In this document: positions 1-7,794 of the stretch, in pieces
Layout of the letters: the number at the start of each line of letters is the position of its first letter
Position numbering within the stretch: the stretch's first letter is position 1
Source: Methanosarcina sp. KYL-1
GTDB lineage: Archaea; Halobacteriota; Methanosarcinia; Methanosarcinales; Methanosarcinaceae
Direction of reading: 5' to 3'
NCBI RefSeq assembly: GCF_024372725.1
Contig: NZ_VOUA01000003.1
Span: 62,001-126,000, forward strand
DNA: 64,000 nt
Position numbers and translations under genes: made by a program
Notes under the pieces: model-generated
Told to the model about the DNA's origin: nothing
The model's database searches: none
Seen by the model: the letters and a program-made list of their open reading frames with translations, nothing else

Positions 1-102
1 ACACGGGTAGTTGATAAGGAAAAACAATACGACAGCTATTCTGCCGCCGTCCGCCGTGCCGTGCGCTCCACCTTCGGAGAAAAAGAGGGGGTCCCCGCAT
101 GA
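1..102 (+). CDS. RHH protein, 3' part (second copy)
   Basis: The window opens inside a gene whose last 33 codons match the end of the ribbon-helix-helix gene at 7493-7651 (shared core EKQYDSYSAAVRRAVRSTFG). The 5' part lies outside the window. It stops at TGA 100-102, overlapping the next ATG (99) by ATGA, exactly as in the intact copy. RHH proteins of this size are DNA-binding repressors. It is the first gene of a truncated duplicate of the small-gene operon at 7.5 kb. Confidence 0.6.
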   Translation, partial: TRVVDKEKQYDSYSAAVRRAVRSTFGEKEGVPA

Positions 103-206
103 CCGGAGAAAAAGCGACAGAATCAACACCCTTCCCTTCCGCAGGGAACAAACCAATCGAGCACAAGCCGCCAAGCAAAGAGCCGATTCCGGGGGGGAGG
201 GCATGA
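99..206 (+). CDS. small EHKPP-motif protein (copy 2, shorter)
   Basis: This 35-codon gene begins MTGEKATEST and carries one IEHKPPSKEP motif. The paralogue at 7648-7794 has the same start but 13 extra residues, because the motif is duplicated there (39 bp more). It overlaps the genes on both sides by ATGA. No known family is recognised. The retained frame and overlaps suggest that it was a working gene until recently. Confidence 0.5.
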   Translation: MTGEKATESTPFPSAGNKPIEHKPPSKEPIPGGRA

Positions 207-397
207 GCGCAGAAATTGCCGCACTTTCCTTTCCCTATCCTGGACCTGTCCCTGAAAACCCCAGCCTCGAAGACCTCAGCAAAAACCCGCTGGTCCGGCA
301 GTTCGCCGGCGTAAGCGAAGAGATCAAAAGGCACCACTCAACCATCGGGATGCTCTCCGAACTCTGCAAAATGATCTGTGAAAGCAGCCCCGAATAA
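203..397 (+). CDS. small conserved element protein (copy 2)
   Basis: A 64-aa protein starting MSAEIAALSFPYPGP that is almost identical to the product of 7791-7985 (differences such as H-S-T against H-A-T near residue 48). It starts at ATG 203 behind a GGGGGAGG ribosome binding site and overlaps the previous stop. The C-terminal half is helical (EEIKRHHSTIGMLSELCKMI). Function unknown. Similarity to the second copy continues to about position 500 and then stops, so this operon copy is cut off. Confidence 0.55.
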   Translation: MSAEIAALSFPYPGPVPENPSLEDLSKNPLVRQFAGVSEEIKRHHSTIGMLSELCKMICESSPE

Positions 398-842
398 CAC
401 AGGGGAAAAGGGCCGCAATCAGGAAGAACACCGCGCCGTTGACCAGGGGAGGACTTTTTCTAAAACCCTGAACCAAAGGCCCACGTATCCCCTAAAAATC
501 TCCTTTAACACAGTTTATTAGCAAGTTTATCGATGGTCTGAACACCAGTTTGGATTAAACCGAAACAAAGAACAGCTCATTTTGAACCTTCACCGGGTTT
601 TTGCTTCATGGTGCGGCAACAAGAACGGAACCAGTTAGCATGTAAAAAGGTTACGATTTGGTGGTAAAAAGCCTGAAAACAAAAAAGAAGTGGACGCTGA
701 GGAGGAGAGTATTACCCTGAGTTTAAAGCCTATCTTAAAAAAGCACTCCTTTTTTTATATGCTTATCGGTCTTCTCCGAGTAAGCCCCCTCCCCCTGATC
801 CAGCCAGCTTCCCGGCAAGCACTAACTGCCACAGTAATCCTT
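398..842. other. Intergenic stretch with candidate attL
   Basis: No gene is supported here. Bases 398-500 still resemble 7986-8090 (end of the duplicated operon segment). The remainder contains an open frame without a start codon, running through GGKKPENKKEVDAEEE towards a stop near 843, which may be a decayed gene end. The 15-bp copy of the tRNA-Ser 3' end sits at 694-708. Confidence 0.5.
694..708 (+). other. Candidate attL, 15-bp tRNA-Ser 3' end copy
   Basis: The 15 bases ACGCTGAGGAGGAGA are identical to 27075-27089, which cover the 3' strand of the acceptor stem, the discriminator and part of the T stem of tRNA-Ser. A chance match of this length to a chosen site in 64 kb is very unlikely. 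With the integrase beside the tRNA, this is the natural candidate for the distal attachment site. Confidence 0.5.
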
Positions 843-1235
843 TTACTTTTCTCCGCATAACTCGCCAGGTCCTTCAGGATCGACAAAATAAAGCCTCTTC
901 ATATCCGGGCAATACATGTCAAGCTCAACCTGGATCATCTCTATAAGCCCCCTACAGCAAGCCCCCGTAACCCCATAGTTCTCCTCCAGGATCCCTGCCA
1001 GGACCTCAACTTCTATTCCGTCATGGATGATCCTGTGCAGCCCCTTTAAAATATCTCTGATAAGCTCCTCTTCTGTGAGGGTATCAGTTACATCAATGCT
1101 TTCTATCGCATACCTGTAGGCCTGCTTATCTCCTTCAAAGTGCAGATGCTCCAGGGCGTGCAGCCTTATGTTTTGATACAGATCAGTACCGCATACTGGA
1201 CAGTGTGCTTTTATGAACATTTTTGAAATCCCCAT
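843..1235 (-). CDS. small zinc-finger protein, unknown function
   Basis: A 130-aa protein with an N-terminal CPVCG knuckle followed by HALEHLH, which together could bind one zinc ion. A helical, winged-helix-like body follows (TEEELIRDILKGLHRII, EVLAGILEENYGV), with more cysteines at CC and MYC. An AT-rich TATA-like stretch (near 1262-1275) lies upstream on its strand. It is the first gene inside the candidate att site. A DNA-binding regulatory role is a guess; no family name is recognised. Start could also be the internal Met at residue 6. Confidence 0.6.
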   Translation of the reverse strand: MGISKMFIKAHCPVCGTDLYQNIRLHALEHLHFEGDKQAYRYAIESIDVTDTLTEEELIRDILKGLHRIIHDGIEVEVLAGILEENYGVTGACCRGLIEMIQVELDMYCPDMKRLYFVDPEGPGELCGEK

Positions 1236-1518
1236 TATTTACCGGGAAATAAAACATTCTGACATATATAAAAAATAGTGAAGCGATATGAAAGTAATAA
1301 AAATTAAGGGTGATAGGCGAACCAGCTTCATTTTTTGAGTGTTATATCTGACTAAAGTCAGAAATCAATCTAAAAATTCATATGTCTTTCTAAAAAAAAT
1401 AAATCCCTTATTAAAAATTCCACAAAGTATTTATATTTCAGAACTGTTTGATACGCTTGGAGCTCTTACGTACTTGAAAAAACGGAAAACAAATAATCAA
1501 AATGATCCAACCCCCTGC

Positions 1519-1534
1519 GATTGAGAGGAAACCC
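1519..1534 (+). repeat. CRISPR-repeat-like motif 1
   Basis: GATTGAGAGGAAACCC, preceded by a C-rich run. The same 16-mer occurs at 1603-1618 and 1862-1877. Its end resembles CRISPR repeats that finish in GAAAC, but spacing (84 and 259 bp) is irregular and there are no cas genes in the window. Confidence 0.35.
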
Positions 1535-1602
1535 CAACCTAAAACTCTCATACAAAAATGGGAATACTAAAAAACGGAACCCCTAAACAATCAAACCCCG
1601 GC

Positions 1603-1618
1603 GATTGAGAGGAAACCC
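1603..1618 (+). repeat. CRISPR-repeat-like motif 2
   Basis: Second copy of the 16-mer, with a similar AATCAAACCCCGGC lead-in, so the shared unit is nearer 28-30 bp with mismatches. Confidence 0.35.
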
Positions 1619-1861
1619 TTTACACCTTTCAATCCCTACTTTTTCTATAACCTTTTTCTTGTGAGGGCCTGTGATAATATTCTAAAACTGGTCTATGTTA
1701 ACATACGCCGACATTTTAAAAGGCATCCAATTCAAAACGTTGTAATATTTTCAAGGAATGCAGGAAAAACTTTTATATTGTGTAACCATATGAAGAAATG
1801 CAAGTTTGGAAAAACTTGGAAAAAGCAGGAAAACAATAGACAAGTGTGATCCACCCCTCCC

Positions 1862-1877
1862 GATTGAGAGGAAACCC
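1862..1877 (+). repeat. CRISPR-repeat-like motif 3 with hairpin
   Basis: Third copy. Here the motif GATTGAGAGGA is followed after eight bases by its exact reverse complement TCCTCTCAATC (about 1881-1891), giving an 11-bp hairpin. At copy 2 only a weaker CTTTCAATCC follows. Confidence 0.4.
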
Positions 1878-1984
1878 TTATCCTCTCAATCCTACTTTTT
1901 TCCCATAACCTTTCTGAAGCTTTTTCTTGAAGGGGTAATGGTGACCAGTTTCAGTATAGGAGAGAGTTTTCTAAATAATATTTA

Positions 1985-2230
1985 TGAAACTGGTCAATAT
2001 ATGAATGAGCTTTACTACTAAATAAAGTTATGCAGTGCCCAGCCAGTCCAGACCTTCCAGCCCCCCTAAAGATCCTCGGCCCCTCCGATCTACCTGCTGC
2101 CTCCCTCCTGAAAGCCTCTGAGAGCTTATTCGAAGGAGCAGGAACGAACACACGCACCTATTCAAAAAAAGCGAATGTAGGGCAAATCTGAAGGCTGTTT
2201 TTAGGATGGGATGCAGCTAGGCTGGAAGGC
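1985..2230. repeat. Non-coding repeat unit, copy 1
   Basis: Diverged duplicate of about 2520-2745. Shared landmarks in the same order: ATGAAACTG, ACTAAATAAAGTTATGCAGT, CTCCGATCT...CTGCTGCC, CTCCTGAAAGCC, CTGAGAGC, and GAATGTAGGGCAAATCTGAA. No reading frame is conserved, so this is a repeated DNA or RNA element rather than a gene. Confidence 0.6.
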
Positions 2231-2430
2231 ATACTTATATTTTAGAACTGTTCCATCAATCCCAATTTCTTACGAACTTAGAAAAACGGAAAATAAGGCA
2301 ACCAAAATTCAAGACCTTTGCTTTTATGTTTGCCAAAAATATCACAGAAATTAAGCTTTTCATAAAAGAGTTGGACAGCAAGGATTGATCCGATAGGAAC
2401 ACATATATTCTTGTTAGGAATTGTAGGGAA

Positions 2431-2482
2431 TGCTCTTTGTTTTGTGATGTTCATTTGACCGAATAATGCAAAACAAAGAGCA
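2431..2482. repeat. Perfect 14-bp inverted repeat (hairpin)
   Basis: TGCTCTTTGTTTTG at 2431-2444 is exactly complementary to CAAAACAAAGAGCA at 2469-2482, with a 24-base loop. CTTATTTTTATTT follows, so on the plus strand it could act as a terminator; it could also be an insertion-element remnant. Confidence 0.55.
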
Positions 2483-2519
2483 CTTATTTTTATTTAGCTG
2501 CCAAAGTTAGGTTTAATGA

Positions 2520-2745
2520 AACTGATCCATATATACATATGACTTGTTACTAAATAAAGTTATGCAGTATCCAGACCGTACAGCCTTTAAAGAAGCTCAG
2601 TCTCTCCGATCTGGCTGCTGCCATTCTCCTGAAAGCCCCTGAGAGCCTGGACTGAGGGAGCATGAAGAAACTACAAGCACCCATTCAAAAAAATCGAATG
2701 TAGGGCAAATCTGAAGGCTGTTTTTCATGATGGATTCAGCCCGGC
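2520..2745. repeat. Non-coding repeat unit, copy 2
   Basis: Second copy, offset by about 530 bp from the first, with the same ordered landmarks and many substitutions between them. The pattern of conserved blocks and variable spacers is typical of a structured element or an old MITE-like repeat. Confidence 0.6.
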
Positions 2746-3131
2746 CAAGCTGGGCAGTTTCTGGAGAAACTCAAGGTCTCCGGGCTAACCGCCCCAAGGA
2801 AGGGAGATAAAACTATCTATTAAGGATAAAGCAGGTAACTGGAGAATACAGGAAGGTAAAAGAGAATTTTGGAAAACCTTTTTAGTATACCTTGCTTGCG
2901 AATTTAGAAAACTAAAAACGTCTCGACATAAATCTAGGAAAAAAGGTTTACATGTGACTTACATTTCAAGTGCGTAAGTACTAAATATAAAAAAACTAAG
3001 CATTGATATAGAAAAAGAATTTTTGTATAAAAATAAAGATGCAAATTGGCTCTTCTTGAAAGAGATATCAAAATTTTCATTTACAATTTCTAAAAACTAA
3101 TACATTTTATTGCACACAGGATGCCGAAAAA

Positions 3132-5279
3132 ATGCCTTCTTTCACCGAATCCAAACAAGCGTTTGATGATACAATTGGAAAAAACGCAAATTTGCCATTA
3201 TCTTTAGTTCCTGTTGATGGGAAAACAAAAAGTAATATTCCACTTTGGGGATCGAATGGCAAACCACTCGAAGAGTATTATAAATGGCAATTTATTTTCT
3301 CCCTTATTCAGAGCGATCTTTACTCTAAGGATTATATTGGCACTGAAATTCGTTTTCCTAAAGGAAGTAAAGGAGCTAAAGACCTTAAGGTTGACGGGGC
3401 CATATTTGACGACCCTTCTTGGCTAAGCAAATATAATAACTACTGGAAAGACAGAAATCCATCTGACCTGCAATGGCTCAATGATCATATGCTTGGTATA
3501 ATTGAGTTTAAGCGAGGGGAAAAGGAAATTGACCAAGTCCTAATTCGACAAATAAAACCTGCAATGAAAGAAAAGGATCCAAGTGACGCATACGTTCTCG
3601 GAATATACTACGATTCAGGCCGACTTTTTCTTTTTCACAGACGCGCAGGCAAATATTTGAGGTACGATGAGGGAAAAAACAAGAAGGGGGACGATAGCCA
3701 AGTAGGTGACCTTTCCTTACACTTGCCTGACCCTTACCAGTATATTCCTTCATTTGACGAACTACGTAACCTCGTTCACCATCCTTCAACAATAGACCGA
3801 AGCAATAGGTCAGTTCAAAATTTAGAAGTTATAACCTCGATATCAACTGTTCAAATGCAGGATGCATTGTCCAACGTACTACGCACGATGGACAGATATG
3901 GTTATGTAAACCAGAAGGGTTACGGAATTTTAATACAAACCTTTGCTCTAAAAATTTTTGATGAAAAAAGAAATAAACGCAATTCAATTATACCCTTAAA
4001 GTTTTACGTTCTTGAAGAGGAGGCAGGATTTAAAGATCTTACAGAACACCCCATTCAAAGATTTATAAAAAGAATGAAAGAAATCTTTAATGAAGCAATA
4101 GGTCCATATCAAGCAATCTTAGAAAGAAATACGATTGATTGGCAGAGCTTAGAACAAGTAAAAATAGCTGTATCGGCATGTGAAAGTTTCCAAGACTTTT
4201 CTTTCATTCGCTCGTCAAAAAGCGATTTGTATCAAATAATTTTCTACAACTTTGCAAATAAATTCCAACAGCAAGAAAAAGCCCAATTCCTTACACCTCC
4301 CCGAGTAATTGATTTCCTCGTGAAAATTGTCAACCCTAGAGGTACAGACACGATCTTTGACCCCTGTTGCGGTATTGGTGATTTTCTATCATTATCTTAT
4401 GTAAATTCACAAGACAAAAACGACCCTTGGAAACTTGAAGATGCAAACATCTATGGAACTGATGTATCGGGCGAAATGATTTCATTGGCGTTACTAAATA
4501 TGTTACTTAACGGAGATGGAAAAGCACATCTATTTCATGTACCTGATCATGGTTCGATTTTATGGAAAATAAAAGAAGGCAATCCTCCAATACCTGTTGA
4601 GCTTATACCTAACATACACAAAGATGGGAACTGGGATAATTGGCCAAACAGAACACGTTTAATGAAATTTGATGTGATCCTAACTAATCCACCTTTTGGG
4701 GAAGACCGTGCATATAGACCTAAAACCGCTTTTGACCGTCAGGTTATTGAAATGTATGAAACGTGGAAACTGTCAGGTGGCGGAGATAACATTGATCTTG
4801 GAGTAGTATTTCTAGAAAATGTAGTCCATTGCCTAAAAGAAAATGGACGTATGGGCATTGTACTTTCGAACTCCATAGCATCAATAAATAAATGGAAGGA
4901 TGTTAGGGAATGGCTAATGAAAAAAATGCGCATTGTTGCTTTGTTTGATTTGCCACCTAATGTTTTTGCTGAAACTGGTGTGAATACAACTTTGATTGTA
5001 GCATACAAACCCGGATCAGAAGAGATACAGACGTTAAATGAACAGAACTATTCGGTATTTGTGCGTGAAATTCATAACGTAGGCTATGAAAAAAGAACTA
5101 GTAAGCGGAATGTATTTTTCAACCCTCTGTATAAGGTTGATGAAACCACTTTCGAAACATTAACAGATGTAGAAGGCAATTTAGTTCTGGATGAGGATTT
5201 TACCAACATAGTATCTGAATTTAGAACTTGGGCTATTACACAAGAGGAAACTCTGAAGAATATTTTCCTAAAGGAGTAA
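3132..5279 (+). CDS. BcgI-like nuclease-N6 methyltransferase fusion (RM subunit)
   Basis: A 715-aa protein combining restriction and modification. The first 200 residues look like a PD-(D/E)xK nuclease: D88 in LKVDGA, then E125 and K127 in IIEFKRGE, with a possible upstream Glu in EEYYKW. The middle is an adenine-N6 methyltransferase of the gamma class: AdoMet motif FDPCCGIGDF near residue 409 and catalytic NPPF near residue 518. Type I HsdM lacks the nuclease part, and no hsdR gene is nearby; the two-gene layout (fusion plus S subunit) is that of BcgI-type (type IIB) systems. It would methylate element and host DNA and cut unmodified DNA on both sides of its site. Activity is inferred from motifs only. 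Confidence 0.8.
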   Translation: MPSFTESKQAFDDTIGKNANLPLSLVPVDGKTKSNIPLWGSNGKPLEEYYKWQFIFSLIQSDLYSKDYIGTEIRFPKGSKGAKDLKVDGAIFDDPSWLSKYNNYWKDRNPSDLQWLNDHMLGIIEFKRGEKEIDQVLIRQIKPAMKEKDPSDAYVLGIYYDSGRLFLFHRRAGKYLRYDEGKNKKGDDSQVGDLSLHLPDPYQYIPSFDELRNLVHHPSTIDRSNRSVQNLEVITSISTVQMQDALSNVLRTMDRYGYVNQKGYGILIQTFALKIFDEKRNKRNSIIPLKFYVLEEEAGFKDLTEHPIQRFIKRMKEIFNEAIGPYQAILERNTIDWQSLEQVKIAVSACESFQDFSFIRSSKSDLYQIIFYNFANKFQQQEKAQFLTPPRVIDFLVKIVNPRGTDTIFDPCCGIGDFLSLSYVNSQDKNDPWKLEDANIYGTDVSGEMISLALLNMLLNGDGKAHLFHVPDHGSILWKIKEGNPPIPVELIPNIHKDGNWDNWPNRTRLMKFDVILTNPPFGEDRAYRPKTAFDRQVIEMYETWKLSGGGDNIDLGVVFLENVVHCLKENGRMGIVLSNSIASINKWKDVREWLMKKMRIVALFDLPPNVFAETGVNTTLIVAYKPGSEEIQTLNEQNYSVFVREIHNVGYEKRTSKRNVFFNPLYKVDETTFETLTDVEGNLVLDEDFTNIVSEFRTWAITQEETLKNIFLKE
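5270..5276 (+). promoter_or_regulatory. RBS that decides the S-subunit start
   Basis: AAAGGAG lies eight bases before TTG 5285 and inside the end of the methyltransferase gene. It favours TTG 5285 over the upstream ATG 5228, which would overlap the previous gene by 52 bp and has no such site. Confidence 0.55.
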
Positions 5280-5284
5280 TTAAG

Positions 5285-6772
5285 TTGGAATACTATAATG
5301 TGCCTTCACAGATTTCATTGTCACAAATTGAAACAAAAGACTACTCATGGTCTCCTTCGATGTATCGTCAAACTATTATTGCAAACAAGAACGTAGTTCT
5401 ACTTAGAGACTTGCTTGATAAAGAAAATCCATTTGACAAGGGAAATGAACCAGGATCGATGTGGTATCTGCATAACTCGTCTAATTACCTCATAAGAACA
5501 AAAGCATTGCAAGAATATAGTTGTCTCTTGTATCCTAAAGGCAATTCAATAGTGCCAATTAATCCAAGAGTTTTTGTTGATTTTAAGCTGGCTGCTGAGG
5601 ATATTCTTTTGTCTAAGGACTCTAATGTAGGTGAAGTTGCGATTGTAGATGGGGATAATTGGTCAAACTACATGTTTAGTGGCGGAATTGTTAGACTACA
5701 TCCTTCTTTTGACCGTTACTATATTTATTCTTTCCTGAAGCACCCGTTGTTCAAAGTGCAACTTATTTCCATGACTTCACGAGGTTCTACAATAACTCAT
5801 GCAAAAAGTCTTTGGCTGGATTGTCTGATTCCATTTCCAAACCAGCCAGATTCAGACAAAGTTGTGAGCTATGTTTCTGCCTTAATGAGAGCTATTGTTG
5901 CAAAAGAGATTGCAATTAAAAAAAGACACGAAGCAATTCTCCTTGAGATTAATAAAGAGCTTCTCACAAAACAAACTGGTAATAGCTTTTCGTATGCGTT
6001 TCCAACAAATAGAGATATTGGTTTAACTTCCCGCCTTGATACAGGTTTATATAATGAGGACTTTAAAAAATATAAGCACCTTGTCGACTCATATGAAAAA
6101 GGATCAACTTGTTTGTCAAAAATGGGTATCGAATCAAGGCGAGGCCCTAATCTTGCCGTTTCTGTGATAGGCAAAAGTTTGTACTCTGACGAACCAAAGC
6201 AAAATTGGTATCAGTTAATACGCCCAACAAACATAAGTGAATATGGAACATTAACAAACAAAGAATGGTTGGGCAATAAAAAAGAACTATTGACCGTAAA
6301 TCCTAAGGACTTAATCTTGGGTTGCGAAGGATTTGAGAAGGGCAGGTCAATTGTAATTGTTGAAGGTATTGAAAAGTGCACTACTAATTTCCATGGGACT
6401 GTTCTTTTCTCTCAAAATGCCGAGCTATGGGAAATAATTTTTGTTCGATGCTTTTTGGCTTATTTACGTGAGCATGGTATCATTGATTGGGTAGGTGTTG
6501 GTGGTTCAGGTGGACACATGTCGCCAGAATACTTTGACTATCTGCCTTTCCCTAATTTCCCCGATGCCAAGAAGAAAGAGATTGCCAAATTATATTACAA
6601 TGAATCACCGCCCCCCTCTGATAAATTGACAAATGATAATTTCGTTGAGTGGCATAATCAATGGAACTCTACCCTTGGGATATATCAGTTAGATCGCGAA
6701 CTCGAAAAACTTCACACCATCCTTCTAAAAGTTCAAAAGGCTATTATCGAAGGAACAACAGTAGAAGTGTAA
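5285..6772 (+). CDS. type I/IIB specificity (S) subunit
   Basis: About 495 aa with two target-recognition halves. Each half closes with the same pattern, LIPFPNQPD followed by a helix (near residues 182-190) and YLPFPNFPD followed by a second helix (C-terminal quarter), the usual two-TRD, two-coiled-coil build of HsdS and BcgIB. It gives DNA sequence specificity to the preceding fusion protein, and the two genes are translationally linked (stop 5279, start 5285). The TTG start is chosen from the RBS at 5270. The target site cannot be predicted from the sequence. Confidence 0.78.
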   Translation: MEYYNVPSQISLSQIETKDYSWSPSMYRQTIIANKNVVLLRDLLDKENPFDKGNEPGSMWYLHNSSNYLIRTKALQEYSCLLYPKGNSIVPINPRVFVDFKLAAEDILLSKDSNVGEVAIVDGDNWSNYMFSGGIVRLHPSFDRYYIYSFLKHPLFKVQLISMTSRGSTITHAKSLWLDCLIPFPNQPDSDKVVSYVSALMRAIVAKEIAIKKRHEAILLEINKELLTKQTGNSFSYAFPTNRDIGLTSRLDTGLYNEDFKKYKHLVDSYEKGSTCLSKMGIESRRGPNLAVSVIGKSLYSDEPKQNWYQLIRPTNISEYGTLTNKEWLGNKKELLTVNPKDLILGCEGFEKGRSIVIVEGIEKCTTNFHGTVLFSQNAELWEIIFVRCFLAYLREHGIIDWVGVGGSGGHMSPEYFDYLPFPNFPDAKKKEIAKLYYNESPPPSDKLTNDNFVEWHNQWNSTLGIYQLDRELEKLHTILLKVQKAIIEGTTVEV

Positions 6773-7011
6773 ATTACCCTCTAAAAGAGGTGAGATTTCA
6801 CTTCATCATCTACCAGGAGAGCGGGGTATTCGTGACCCTACGCGCTCCCGATGTAATAACCTTCCGCCCCTTCTCCTTTTCCGATCCCTGGCGCAAAAAT
6901 TATCTTTTTATCAATGTTCCCACATTGGAAGATGATTCTAATTTGTGTGAAGGATTTAACATCGTATATATGTGAGAATTTATAAAAAGAGTGTTTTTTT
7001 CTCTGGATATA
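6773..7011. other. Intergenic, convergent gene ends
   Basis: No gene seen. This 240-bp gap separates the restriction module from the leftward RHH gene. A T-rich run near 6990-7000 could terminate transcripts arriving from either side. Confidence 0.4.
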
Positions 7012-7380
7012 TTAATCAAAAATAACCTTCCGGGGCTTGTCTTCTTTATTCCCCGTCTCCTTTTCCGATCCTTGAGAGCCTTTGCTTATCTCCTCTAATC
7101 CCCGGTAGATGAGAATCTTTAAGGCCTCGTTCTTATTGACATTTAATTTTTTTGAGACCTTGTCGATTGTTTGAATTTCATTTTTTGAAAGGAAAACAGG
7201 CTCAATTTCGTTCTTTCCCCAGCGCATCAGCATTACATTTTCAATGCCTATGTTTTTTAGCTGAGCTACGCAAAATTCAACAGCGTGAACCCTACTTGAA
7301 AACACTTTTTCTTTTATCAGTGACTCGATCCAATCAAGAAGATCACTATCAAGAGTAATACTGAATCGCTCTTTCATCAT
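7012..7380 (-). CDS. ribbon-helix-helix regulator
   Basis: A 122-aa protein whose first 45 residues fit an RHH fold: strand RFSITLDSDLLDWIESL, then a helix with SSRVHAVEFCVAQL. The second part (LSKNEIQTIDKVSKKLNVNKNEALKILIYRGL) reads as a second RHH-like unit, so it may act as a pseudo-dimer. It is transcribed away from the small-gene operon, like a lysogeny repressor set against an early operon, and probably binds the inverted repeat at 7451-7481. Met 7380 and Met 7377 are equally possible starts. Confidence 0.7.
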   Translation of the reverse strand: MMKERFSITLDSDLLDWIESLIKEKVFSSRVHAVEFCVAQLKNIGIENVMLMRWGKNEIEPVFLSKNEIQTIDKVSKKLNVNKNEALKILIYRGLEEISKGSQGSEKETGNKEDKPRKVIFD

Positions 7381-7435
7381 TGTGTATAAGATTTCTGCGT
7401 TGAAATACTATTTTGTTATTTTTACATCAAAAGGA

Positions 7436-7446
7436 ATCTTTAAATA
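7436..7446 (+). promoter_or_regulatory. TATA-like box of the early operon
   Basis: ATCTTTAAATA lies about 50 bp before the first start codon (GTG 7493) and fits an archaeal TATA element. The candidate operator begins five bases downstream, so a bound repressor would cover the transcription start. Confidence 0.4.
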
Positions 7447-7450
7447 CAAA

Positions 7451-7481
7451 AATGATTCATAATGATGATAAAAGAATCATT
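7451..7481. promoter_or_regulatory. Candidate operator, inverted repeat
   Basis: AATGATTC (7451-7458) and its exact reverse complement GAATCATT (7474-7481) lie between the divergent RHH genes, and GTGATTCA recurs at the operon start (7493). RHH proteins bind such short paired boxes. Likely target of the 7012-7380 product, the 7493-7651 product, or both. Confidence 0.5.
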
Positions 7482-7492
7482 AAAGATGAAAG

Positions 7493-7651
7493 GTGATTCA
7501 AATATCCCGTAAAACTATCACATTCGATCCCGATGATGAAAAAATTCTGGACCGGGTCGTAAACATCGAAAAACAGTACGACAGCTATTCTGCCGCCGTC
7601 CGCCGTGCCGTGCGCTCCACCTTCGGAGAAAAAGAGGAGGTCCCCGCATGA
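7493..7651 (+). CDS. small RHH protein, first gene of early operon
   Basis: A 52-aa protein with the classic RHH layout: a short strand (SRKTITFDPDDE) and two helices (EKILDRVVNIEK and SYSAAVRRAVRSTF). The GTG start at 7493 lies just after the operator, with no room for a long leader, so the message may be leaderless. Its last bases form GAGGAGG, the RBS of the next gene, and its stop overlaps that start (ATGA). It may regulate its own operon. A truncated second copy is at 1-102. Confidence 0.65.
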   Translation: MIQISRKTITFDPDDEKILDRVVNIEKQYDSYSAAVRRAVRSTFGEKEEVPA

Positions 7652-7794
7652 CCGGAGAAAAAGCGACAGAATCAACGCCTGCCCCTGCCGCAGGGAACAA
7701 AACAATAGAGCACAAGCCGCCAAGCAAGATGCCGACACAGGAAACAGACCACAAGCCGCCAGGCAAAGAGCCGGTCCCGGGGGGGAGGGCATGA
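7648..7794 (+). CDS. small protein with two EHKPP-type motifs
   Basis: A 48-aa, proline- and charge-rich, apparently disordered protein. It carries IEHKPPSKMP and TDHKPPGKEP. A third variant, TEHKPPSQEP, occurs in the different protein at 8064-8354, so the motif moves or is kept between genes. It overlaps both neighbours by ATGA. Function unknown; a short binding motif is possible. Confidence 0.5.
   Translation: MTGEKATESTPAPAAGNKTIEHKPPSKMPTQETDHKPPGKEPVPGGRA

Larger units (their letters stand above)
1236..3131. other. 1.9-kb gene-poor, repeat-rich cargo region
   Basis: No convincing gene is visible; the open frames are short and unlike proteins. The stretch holds three CRISPR-repeat-like motifs (1519, 1603, 1862), a strong 14-bp hairpin (2431-2482) and two diverged copies of a 230-250 bp non-coding unit (about 1985-2230 and 2520-2745). 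A third weaker similarity joins about 1435-1505 with 2230-2310 (TTATATTT...AGAACTGTT, AAAAACGGAAAA). It looks like a graveyard of small repeats next to the restriction module. Confidence 0.6.

Noticed and set aside
644-841. Open frame GGKKPENKKEVDAEEE... through the candidate att site
   Set aside because: No start codon in frame after the upstream stop; at most a decayed gene end, and identity could not be recognised.
1505-1895. A genuine CRISPR array
   Set aside because: Only three motif copies with irregular spacing and no cas genes; reported as CRISPR-like repeats only.
1339-2157. Several open frames of 60-70 codons in the repeat-rich left region
   Set aside because: Composition is unlike proteins, no RBS or overlaps are seen, and they run through the repeated non-coding units and CRISPR-like motifs.
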